64,000 bases of DNA from the NCBI RefSeq assembly GCF_022809115.1, contig NZ_JALGBH010000002.1, forward strand, positions 310,001-374,000, read 5' to 3'. Shown in pieces: positions 36,521 through 44,141 of the stretch. A program made the position numbers and the translations under genes. Below the pieces are notes generated by a model. It searched no databases. It worked only from the letters and a program-made list of their open reading frames with translations, and had not been told where the DNA came from. Within the stretch, counting starts at the first letter, position 1; every line of letters starts with the position of its first letter. This DNA comes from Pedobacter montanisoli (GTDB taxonomy: Bacteria > Bacteroidota > Bacteroidia > Sphingobacteriales > Sphingobacteriaceae).

Positions 36521-37879
36521 CTACTGGTAATTGAAAATCAAAGAAAAAGTGGTGTGTTTATATGGTTCAGAAACCACTTCTATATTGCCATTGTGCATTT
36601 TCATGATGTTACGTGTAATGGTTAATCCAATACCAGAACCATTCTTTCTCGTAGTGTAAAAAGGCACAAAGAGTTTATCAATTTTCTCCGGCTCAATGCC
36701 ACGGCCGTTATCTGTAACATTCAGGTGTATCTTATTGTCTGCAAGATGATAATTGACCTCTATGCATGGATGCTCTGTTTCTTCCAATGCATAAATGCTA
36801 TTGGTGATCAGATTAATCAAAGCTTGTTCAATCAGTTTAAAATCTATCATCAACGTAATTTTAGATGAAGTGTTTTTTACATCGAAAACAATGCCCTTAG
36901 ATTTAACCATAGGCAGCATCAGTGTTTTGATATGATTTAAAATCTCGCTCAGGGTAATCGCTTCCCGGTTAGGCGTAGGCAATTCGGCTATAAGCCTGTA
37001 ATCATTCACAAATTGCAATAAACCTTCTGATCTCTTTTTAATGGTTTGTAAAGCTGATTTAAGATCAGTTAATTCTTCCTCATTTAAATGATCTTTATGC
37101 GTAATCATCTGGTTGGCAGTATCAGATAAAGAGCTGATTGGGGTAATTGAATTTAAGATTTCGTGAGAAATCACACCCACCAAACGATTCCAGGCTTCGG
37201 TTTCTTTCTGCTCAATCTCATCTTTGATATTTTTAAAAGAAATGATTTTGTAATCAGCGCCATATAGATTTAAAGGAATAACTTCTATAGATAACTGCAC
37301 AATTTTTTCATGGATCTTAAGCTCTAAAAATCTCTTGCCCCCTTGTGCTATTTTTTCAATTTCTACCGCAAAATGGGGCAAATGTTGTTTAAACCGATGC
37401 CAGTAACTGTAAGAAGGTACACCTAATAAATTACTTGCAGCCAGGTTAAAAAAGGCAATCTGTGCCTTTTCCCAATCGCTAGTTTGTGTTTTTAAAACCA
37501 CTACACCAACCGGAACCTGTTCCAATATGGTTTTAATGAGCAGAGCTATGGCATCCTGTTCTAACTGAACATTTTTGTGTACATCAATAATCTCATTAAA
37601 AGATTCATATAATTCCGGAAAACTACCTCGGGTAGCTTTATTCCTAAAATTTAAGGTATGATCTTTGGTTTTAACCGCCAGTGTAAAGCGGCGGATATCT
37701 TCTTTGATCTGATTGATATAATAATATAAAGAAATAATGGCAATGATCAGCACAAGGCCTATACCTATAATGGTAAACCATAATTGCGTTTCACGGATTA
37801 AGAAAAATAAGACAATTGCCAGCAGATTGATGAATAAAAGCTTAACAATAAGTCTGAAAGTAAAACGCTGGTAGAACAT
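36521..37879 (-). CDS. Sensor histidine kinase paired with the sigma-54 activator
   Basis: The 452-residue protein has two N-terminal membrane helices (about 8-28 and 34-54) with almost no loop between them. A HAMP-like linker and a PAS-like domain (QVPVGVVVLKTQTSDWEKAQ onward) follow, then HisKA with His239 in GVISHEILNSITP. The ATPase domain has NLITNSIYALEE, DNGRGIEP and FYTTRKNGSGIGLTITRNIM. The short periplasmic loop suggests membrane or cytoplasmic sensing, as in kinases tied to ABC exporters. I chose the ATG at 37879; a TTG at 37945 would overlap the regulator gene. Confidence 0.85.
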   Translation of the reverse strand: MFYQRFTFRLIVKLLFINLLAIVLFFLIRETQLWFTIIGIGLVLIIAIISLYYYINQIKEDIRRFTLAVKTKDHTLNFRNKATRGSFPELYESFNEIIDVHKNVQLEQDAIALLIKTILEQVPVGVVVLKTQTSDWEKAQIAFFNLAASNLLGVPSYSYWHRFKQHLPHFAVEIEKIAQGGKRFLELKIHEKIVQLSIEVIPLNLYGADYKIISFKNIKDEIEQKETEAWNRLVGVISHEILNSITPISSLSDTANQMITHKDHLNEEELTDLKSALQTIKKRSEGLLQFVNDYRLIAELPTPNREAITLSEILNHIKTLMLPMVKSKGIVFDVKNTSSKITLMIDFKLIEQALINLITNSIYALEETEHPCIEVNYHLADNKIHLNVTDNGRGIEPEKIDKLFVPFYTTRKNGSGIGLTITRNIMKMHNGNIEVVSEPYKHTTFSLIFNYQ

Positions 37880-37934
37880 ATAGTTAAATGATTCTTTCTC
37901 TGTTAAATTTTGTTTAAAGTTACAAGTGACAAAA

Positions 37935-39305
37935 TTATAAGCCAAATTTCTCGATACGTCTGTAGAGTGCAGCTCTGGTTAAGCCTAATTCTGCTGCAGC
38001 ACGCGATATATTGCCTTTGTGTTTTTCTATAGCTTTGGCTACCATAGCTTTTTCCATTTCTTCCAAAGGTAAATCCATAGGTACGGCCTGCTGGTGATTA
38101 AATTTATGAGGTGATAATTGCAGGTCATCTTCCGTAATCTCAAAATTTTCAGACATGATGGTGGCACGCTCAATAACATGTTGCAATTCTCTTACGTTGC
38201 CAGGCCAGCTGTATTCCTGTAAGGCCTTTTTGGCTTGTAAGGTTAAAGATTTGGCGGGCTTATGGTATTTATTGCTAAAAACATCAATAAAATGTTTAGC
38301 AAGTACCTGTATATCGTCTCCTCTTTTTCTTAAAGCTGGTAACAGCAATTCTACTGTATTGATACGAAACAGTAAATCCTGTCTGAATGTTCCTTTGGCT
38401 ACCATTTCATTTAAAGGCATATTGGTAGCTGCGATCAGCCTTACATTAATAGGTCTTTCTTTGCTTTCGCCCAAGCGGGTTACTGTTCTATTTTGTAATA
38501 CCGAAAGCAATTTGGTTTGCAGGGTTAAGGATAGGTTACCGATTTCATCTAAAAATATAGTACCACCTTCGGCCATTTCAAATCTTCCGGGGCGGTCTTC
38601 TTTGGCATCGGTAAATGCGCCTTTGGCATAACCGAACAATTCGCTTTCAAATAAGTTCTCATTTAACGAACCCAGATCAACATGCATAAAAATCTGCTGA
38701 TTGCGCAATGATTTTTTATGGATCTCATAGGCATATACCTGTTTTCCTGTTCCATTTTCCCCGAGGATCAGCACATTGGCATCGGTAGGGGCAACTTTAA
38801 GCAAATTCTTTTGCAAAAGCTGGATATCGGTACTGTCGCCTATTATATTTTCAAATTTGCGGGCAATATCAGTATGAAGAGAACTTTGTATCCTTTCGAG
38901 TTTTTTAACTTTCTTTTTAGACTGGGTAAGTTTTGATGCGGCAGACAGCGTGGCAAACAGTTTATCGTTTTCCCAGGGTTTAAGAATAAAGTCTGTTGCT
39001 CCTTTTTTAATGGCTTGTATAGCCAGTTCAACACTTCCAAAGGCAGTCATCAATATTACTACATAATCTTTGTCGATAGAAAGAATATGTTCAAGCCAGT
39101 AAAGCCCTTCACGGCCATCGCTGGCTCCTTTCTGATAATTCATGTCCAGTAAGATGAGGTCTATATCGTTGGTACTTAACAATACATTGATTTCTTTGGG
39201 AGATTTACAGGTGATCACATTCCTGAAATGCAGTTTTAAAAAAAGCTTGGCACTCAGTAAAATGTCGTCATCGTCATCAATTACAAGAATATTACTCTCT
39301 ATCAT
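37935..39305 (-). CDS. NtrC-family sigma-54 dependent response regulator
   Basis: The 456-residue protein has a receiver domain (acidic pocket in VIDDDDDIL, phospho-acceptor Asp54, TAFG, Lys109 in ILKPW), an AAA+ domain with Walker A GENGTGK at 182-188, GAFTDA at 229-234 and Walker B TIFLDEIG, and a Fis-type helix-turn-helix near the end (ISRAAAELGLTRAALYRRI). The sigma-54 contact motif is GAFTDA instead of the proteobacterial GAFTGA. The ATG at 39305 is preferred over a frame extending 19 residues upstream. It is divergent from the exporter cluster and is its likely activator. Confidence 0.92.
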   Translation of the reverse strand: MIESNILVIDDDDDILLSAKLFLKLHFRNVITCKSPKEINVLLSTNDIDLILLDMNYQKGASDGREGLYWLEHILSIDKDYVVILMTAFGSVELAIQAIKKGATDFILKPWENDKLFATLSAASKLTQSKKKVKKLERIQSSLHTDIARKFENIIGDSTDIQLLQKNLLKVAPTDANVLILGENGTGKQVYAYEIHKKSLRNQQIFMHVDLGSLNENLFESELFGYAKGAFTDAKEDRPGRFEMAEGGTIFLDEIGNLSLTLQTKLLSVLQNRTVTRLGESKERPINVRLIAATNMPLNEMVAKGTFRQDLLFRINTVELLLPALRKRGDDIQVLAKHFIDVFSNKYHKPAKSLTLQAKKALQEYSWPGNVRELQHVIERATIMSENFEITEDDLQLSPHKFNHQQAVPMDLPLEEMEKAMVAKAIEKHKGNISRAAAELGLTRAALYRRIEKFGL

Positions 39306-39425
39306 GCTACAAAAATAATGGAAGTGTACGTTGCTGCACAGTAAATGTTCAATAACGGACACCTTATTTTTGATAATTGTATTTATGTTTCTGATTTACA
39401 GTTGTTTACTATTTTTTGTGTGTAT

Positions 39426-39441
39426 TGGCATAAACTTGGCA
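39426..39441 (+). promoter_or_regulatory. Sigma-54 promoter (-24/-12) of the exporter cluster
   Basis: TGGCAT, five bases, then TGGCA matches the TGGCAC-N5-TTGCA consensus with GG and GC exactly 12 bases apart (39427 and 39439). Transcription would start near 39452, so the adaptor start codon at 39468 fits better than the ATG at 39444. The divergent gene encodes a sigma-54 activator. Confidence 0.65.
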
Positions 39442-39467
39442 AAATGCAGGTAACGTTTAAAAAATTC

Positions 39468-40712
39468 ATGGACAAAGTAATAGAGAAGAAAAAATTTAAC
39501 CGCAAAACCATTATCATCATGGTTGCAGCTATTGTTTTTATTGCATTGGTTGCTTACGGATATCGCTTATCATTAAACAAGGTTTACAGGGTCGAAGCTG
39601 ATAAGATTACATTGAGTAAAGTAGAATATGGAGATTTTGAAGATGTGGTGCTGCTTAATGCCAGTGTTGTGCCTTTAACTTCTGTAATTGTAAGCTCAAG
39701 CGAAGGTGGAACAGTAGCACAAATCTTTACTGAAAACGGATCATTTGTAAAAGAGGGTACACCTTTATTAAGAATAGCAAATCCTAACGCTTTGGCAAGT
39801 TATACCTCTAGCGAAACCAGTATAACCGAACAAATTAACCAATTGCGTAAAGTACGCTTAGACCTAGAGCAGAACCAACGTGTTATGTTGCAAGATATGA
39901 TGGATATCGATAACAAGCTGCGTTCGGCTACCCGTAAATTTAAAGCAGATAGTATCTTATTTGAACGCAAGGTAATTACCAGAGAAGAATTTACCATGTC
40001 ATCGCAAGATTACGATTATTATAAAGGACGTAAATCACTTTTGCAGCAAGCCATTAAACAAGAGAACCAAAGTCGTGGAATGCAGTTGCAGCAGATCGAA
40101 AGCTCTATAGGTCGTATGAATGAAAGTTTAGAACTGATCAGACAAAATATAGAGAACATGACCATTAAAGCTCCGGTATCAGGAAGATTGTCGTCTTATG
40201 ATCCGGTAATTGGTAAATCTTATTCAGCTAACGAGATGTTGGGTAAAATTGATGTTCTGCAAGGTTATAAACTACAGGCTGGTGTGGATGAGTATTATAT
40301 CAACCGTGTTAAAGAAGGACAAAGTGCACATTGCGAGTTTGACGGACAGACTTACAAATTAAAAGTAAACAAAGTTATACCAGAAGTAACAGCCGGTCAG
40401 TTTCAGGTAGAAATGGTATTTGATGGCAAAGCGCCTGAGAACCTGAGAAGAGGTTTGTCTATGCAAACCAAATTAACACTTTCAGATAATAGTAAATCGT
40501 TGTTATTATCACAGGGGCAATTTTTCCAAAGTACCGGAGGCAACTGGGTATTTGTAGAAAAAGATGGAAAAGCAACCAAACGTAACGTAAAGATAGGACG
40601 TAAAAATTACCTGTATTATGAAGTTCTTGAAGGCTTGCAAAAAGGAGAGAACGTGGTAACCTCATCTTACGATTTGTTTAACCAGTACGATATGTTAGAA
40701 ATCACTAAATAA
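39468..40712 (+). CDS. Periplasmic adaptor, HlyD/RND-type membrane fusion protein
   Basis: The 414-residue protein has one N-terminal membrane helix (KTIIIMVAAIVFIALVAYGY). A split lipoyl domain follows (SSSEGGTVAQIFTENGSFVKEGTPLLRI, then TIKAPVSGRLSSY). Between the halves lies a helical hairpin of about 120 residues with several RMNESLELI-type coiled-coil stretches that would reach an outer-membrane TolC channel. The C-terminus has beta-barrel and membrane-proximal parts ending with GLQKGENVVTSSYDLFNQYD. It probably links the ABC permeases that follow to the outer membrane. It is the first gene after the sigma-54 promoter. Confidence 0.85.
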   Translation: MDKVIEKKKFNRKTIIIMVAAIVFIALVAYGYRLSLNKVYRVEADKITLSKVEYGDFEDVVLLNASVVPLTSVIVSSSEGGTVAQIFTENGSFVKEGTPLLRIANPNALASYTSSETSITEQINQLRKVRLDLEQNQRVMLQDMMDIDNKLRSATRKFKADSILFERKVITREEFTMSSQDYDYYKGRKSLLQQAIKQENQSRGMQLQQIESSIGRMNESLELIRQNIENMTIKAPVSGRLSSYDPVIGKSYSANEMLGKIDVLQGYKLQAGVDEYYINRVKEGQSAHCEFDGQTYKLKVNKVIPEVTAGQFQVEMVFDGKAPENLRRGLSMQTKLTLSDNSKSLLLSQGQFFQSTGGNWVFVEKDGKATKRNVKIGRKNYLYYEVLEGLQKGENVVTSSYDLFNQYDMLEITK

Positions 40713-40748
40713 ACCAAATAAACCAAAGGATAATTTTAGGTTGGTTAA

Positions 40749-40776
40749 GCCCTGAATCAGGTGCGTTGAACAGGGC
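40749..40776 (+). other. Hairpin between adaptor and ATPase genes
   Basis: GCCCTG at 40749-40754 pairs with CAGGGC at 40771-40776 across 16 bases. No T-run follows, so it is more likely an mRNA stability or partial read-through element than a terminator. Confidence 0.35.
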
Positions 40777-40822
40777 GCCAACTTATTATACCTTGAATAA
40801 ATGAAATTAAAAACCTTAAAAT

Positions 40823-41521
40823 ATGATCACAATAGAGAATCTGGAAAAGATATACAAAACCGAAGAAATTGAAACCACTGCGTTGAATGGTATTAATTTC
40901 AAAATTAGAGAAGGTGAATTTGTTTCCATTATGGGCCCTTCTGGATGCGGTAAATCTACTTTATTAAATGTTATGGGTTTATTGGATAAACCCGAAAAAG
41001 GAAGCTACAAGTTTATAGATACCGAGTTGCTTACCTTAAATGATAAGGAGCGTTCTAATTTCAGAAAAAGAAACATGGGCTTTGTATTCCAGAACTTTAA
41101 CCTTATTGATGAATTGAGTGTATTTGAGAACATTGAACTGCCATTGATCTACAATAAAGTAGCTGCTTCTGAGCGTAAAAAGTTGGTGAACGAGATCATT
41201 GAACGTATGAATATTGTTAACCGTAAAGGGCATTTTCCTCAACAATTATCAGGCGGACAGCAACAACGTGTAGCTGTAGCAAGAGCGCTTGTAACTAAAC
41301 CTAAACTGATTTTAGCCGATGAGCCTACTGGTAACTTAGACAGTAGCCATGGTAACGAGGTAATGGAATTACTATGCGAGTTGAATGAGCAGGGAACAAC
41401 TATTGTAATGGTAACCCACTCAAGCCACGATGCCAGCTTCTCAGACAGGATCATCAACCTTAAAGATGGTCATGTAATTTCTGAAAAACTAAATAAAGGT
41501 AAAACAGAAGAACTGATCTAA
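40823..41521 (+). CDS. ABC transporter ATPase, MacB/LolD type (first ATPase)
   Basis: The 232-residue nucleotide-binding subunit has all catalytic motifs: Walker A GPSGCGKST at 38-46, Q-loop VFQNFNLIDELSV, signature LSGGQQQRVAVARAL from 142, Walker B LILADE, canonical D-loop NLDS at 171-174 and switch His199 in MVTHS. The closest families are the ATPases of MacB, LolD and FtsE transporters. It lies 110 bases after the adaptor gene and 78 bases before the first permease, and can be expected to drive several of the permeases. Confidence 0.93.
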   Translation: MITIENLEKIYKTEEIETTALNGINFKIREGEFVSIMGPSGCGKSTLLNVMGLLDKPEKGSYKFIDTELLTLNDKERSNFRKRNMGFVFQNFNLIDELSVFENIELPLIYNKVAASERKKLVNEIIERMNIVNRKGHFPQQLSGGQQQRVAVARALVTKPKLILADEPTGNLDSSHGNEVMELLCELNEQGTTIVMVTHSSHDASFSDRIINLKDGHVISEKLNKGKTEELI

Positions 41522-41599
41522 AGTTTGAAGTAGAAAGCTTAAAGCCCAAAGCTAACAACGAACAACGACAGACGAACAACGAATAAACAAACAACACAC
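41522..41599 (+). other. Low-complexity spacer before permease 1
   Basis: The 78 bases are purine-rich and then a tract of AACGAACAACGACAGACGAA and similar words with almost no T, ending right before the ATG. No Shine-Dalgarno sequence is seen. Confidence 0.6.
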
Positions 41600-43972
41600 A
41601 TGTTCAAACTAAACCTCAAAATCGCTTTGCGTAACTTATGGAAGAACAAAACTGCTTCTTTCATAAACATTACCGGCCTGGCCATAGGTTTGGCTGCCTG
41701 CTTAATGTTGCTGCTATATGTAAGCTATGAGTGGAATTTTGACAAGCAGGCCAAAAATTCGGCAGACGTTTATACTACAATGACTAATATACCCGGCGAT
41801 GACGGGAAAATAGCAGGAACTTTTGAAGGCTCTGTAAGTGCATTTGGCCCCGCTATTAAACAGGATATTCCTGAAATTGAGTATATGAGCCGCATGGATT
41901 ATGGCAGGAAGAGCCTGATAGCTAACGGAACCAATTCCTTTAAACGTAATTCAAAATTTGCCGAGTCTGATATTTTTAAAATGTATGATTATACATTTAT
42001 TCAGGGTAATCCTGAAACTGCACTGAAAGATCTAAACTCAGTGGTGCTTACAGCAAGCACGGCAAAAATATTGTTTGGTACCACAGATGTATTGAATAAA
42101 ACTGTTCGTTTTCAGGATAAACTGGATTTAAACGTTACGGCAGTAATTAAAGACCAGCCAGATAATAGCTCAAATAAATTTGATTATCTCATGCCCTGGT
42201 CATTGTTGGGTACGCTCGATCCAATGGCACAAACGCTCAATTGGGAGAGTTATAGCTATGTTACTTTGGTTAGATTAAAACCGGGTACTGATGCGGAGTT
42301 GGTTAACCAAAAAATTAAAGAGGTCATCAGAAAAAATACCAGAGATAGCTTTCAATCGCAGTCTTTATTTCCTTTAAGCAAGCTACATTTATACAGTAAG
42401 TTTGAAAACGGCAAAAGTGTTGGGGGTGCTATTGAGCAGATCAGGTTATTTATGGGGCTTGCTTTTGGCATTTTATTAATTGCCTGTATCAATTTCATGA
42501 ACATGGCTACTGCCAAATCAGAAAAACGGGCAAAAGAAGTAGGAATAAAGAAAACAATAGGTGCAAACCGGGTTTCGTTAATTACGCAATTCTTAACCGA
42601 GTCAATGCTGATGGCTTTTGTTGCGGTAATTATTGCAATTGTATTGCTAGAGGTTAGTTTGCCAACTTTTAACGGCTTACTGAACATTAAGTTAAGTATG
42701 CACTATTTTAATGCTTTAAATTGGGTAGGCATTTTAGGTATTGTGTTTATAACCGGTTTAATAGCAGGAAGCTATCCCGCTTTTTATCTATCGGCTTTTA
42801 ACCCAATTCAGAACCTTAAACGCAAAATTAGAGGTAGCGGGTGGGCTAAAATCAGCTTAAGACAGGTTTTGGTAGTAGCTCAGTTTTGTTTTGCTATCAT
42901 TCTGATCATTTCAACCTTGGTTATTTACCGTCAGATACAATATGTAAAAAACAGACCTGTGGGTTTTAATATCAACGCTTTGGTAGAAATGCCTCAAGAC
43001 GGAGAACTTAAAACCAAATATGATGTCTTAAAAAGTGAACTGTTGAAATCTGGAGCTGTTACTTCTATGTTCCAGTCGTCGGTAAGTCTTTCGCATCATG
43101 GAGCTAATTTTTTGGATATCAAATGGGAAGGCATGACACAGCCTGAAAACAGGGTAATGTTTAATCAGGTTGCTACTTCTTATGATTTCCTTAAAACCAA
43201 TGGCATTAAACTGTTAGAAGGAAGAGATTTTTCAGAACAGTTCGCTTCAGATTCGCTGGGTGTTCTGGTAAGTGCTTCAGCAGTGAAAACATTTGGTTAC
43301 AAAGATCCGCTGGGTAAAACGATTACCGTTTTTGGTAGTAAACTTAATATTATAGGGGTTTTTGATGACTACGTATGGGATTCGCCTTATAAAGCCAATA
43401 ACCCAATGGTTGTGTTTTTAGATCCAAACCGTAGAGGCACTATTACGATGCGTTTAAACGAAACACGTACTTTGGCCGATAACATCAATACCATTAGTCA
43501 GATCGCAAAATCACTAAATCCTGCCTATCCGGTTGAGATCAATTTCCTTAACAATGTATATGCAGAAAAATACAATGCCGAAAAAACCTTAGGCATTTTG
43601 GCTAACCTTTTTGGCGGACTGGCCATTTTCGTTTCCTGTTTAGGTTTATTTGGTCTGGTGGCTTACAGCGCAGAACAACGTACCAAAGAGTTTGGAGTGC
43701 GTAAAGTACTGGGTGCATCAGTAGCTAACCTGATGCAGCTTTTATCCGTTTCGTTTGTAAAAATGATTTTGGTTGCTGTGGTTATAGCCGTACCATTGAG
43801 TTACTACGCCATGAACAAATGGTTAAGCCAGTTTGAGTTCCATACAGAAATCAGTTGGTGGATTGTACCGGTTGCTGCATTCGGAACCCTGTCTTTAGCA
43901 TTGATCACTATTAGTTTTCAGGCTTTTAAATCGGCCAAGGCCAACCCGGTTGATGCTTTGAAATACGAGTAG
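41600..43972 (+). CDS. ABC permease, FtsX/MacB type, copy 1 of 7
   Basis: The 790-residue protein is an internal duplication of a four-helix MacB-like unit. Each half has one helix, a large periplasmic domain (about residues 43-280 and 450-665) and three further helices. The cytoplasmic coupling motifs are RAKEVGIKKTIGA near 310 and RTKEFGVRKVLGA near 695. The start MFKLNLKIALRNLWKNK and the tail NPVDALKYE recur in all seven copies. Copies 1 and 2 are the closest to each other in the first half (LLLYVSYEW, LYSKFENGKSVGG). The substrate is unknown; relatives export peptides, lipoproteins or antibiotics. Confidence 0.9.
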   Translation: MFKLNLKIALRNLWKNKTASFINITGLAIGLAACLMLLLYVSYEWNFDKQAKNSADVYTTMTNIPGDDGKIAGTFEGSVSAFGPAIKQDIPEIEYMSRMDYGRKSLIANGTNSFKRNSKFAESDIFKMYDYTFIQGNPETALKDLNSVVLTASTAKILFGTTDVLNKTVRFQDKLDLNVTAVIKDQPDNSSNKFDYLMPWSLLGTLDPMAQTLNWESYSYVTLVRLKPGTDAELVNQKIKEVIRKNTRDSFQSQSLFPLSKLHLYSKFENGKSVGGAIEQIRLFMGLAFGILLIACINFMNMATAKSEKRAKEVGIKKTIGANRVSLITQFLTESMLMAFVAVIIAIVLLEVSLPTFNGLLNIKLSMHYFNALNWVGILGIVFITGLIAGSYPAFYLSAFNPIQNLKRKIRGSGWAKISLRQVLVVAQFCFAIILIISTLVIYRQIQYVKNRPVGFNINALVEMPQDGELKTKYDVLKSELLKSGAVTSMFQSSVSLSHHGANFLDIKWEGMTQPENRVMFNQVATSYDFLKTNGIKLLEGRDFSEQFASDSLGVLVSASAVKTFGYKDPLGKTITVFGSKLNIIGVFDDYVWDSPYKANNPMVVFLDPNRRGTITMRLNETRTLADNINTISQIAKSLNPAYPVEINFLNNVYAEKYNAEKTLGILANLFGGLAIFVSCLGLFGLVAYSAEQRTKEFGVRKVLGASVANLMQLLSVSFVKMILVAVVIAVPLSYYAMNKWLSQFEFHTEISWWIVPVAAFGTLSLALITISFQAFKSAKANPVDALKYE

Positions 43973-44141
43973 TTTGAAGACGGAAGTCCGGAGACAGAAG
44001 TCCGGAGACAGAAGTCAGAAGTCAGAAGTCAGAAGACTGAAAGACGACCAACGAACAAATAAATGACAAGCAAACAACGACAAGCGAACAACGAAATAAA
44101 CGACAAACGAACAACGGAAAAACGAATAAACAAACACACAC
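43973..44141 (+). repeat. Spacer between permeases 1 and 2 with short tandem repeats
   Basis: Two exact copies of GAAGTCCGGAGACA lie at 43983-43996 and 43997-44010. Three copies of GAAGTCA follow at 44011-44031. The rest is A/C-rich sequence of the ACGAACAACGA type up to CACACACATG, with few T. Confidence 0.7.

Noticed and set aside
39444-39467. Adaptor start at the upstream ATG 39444
   Set aside because: It would lie before the transcription start predicted from the sigma-54 element, and it adds residues not needed by the fold. It stays possible if that promoter is wrong.
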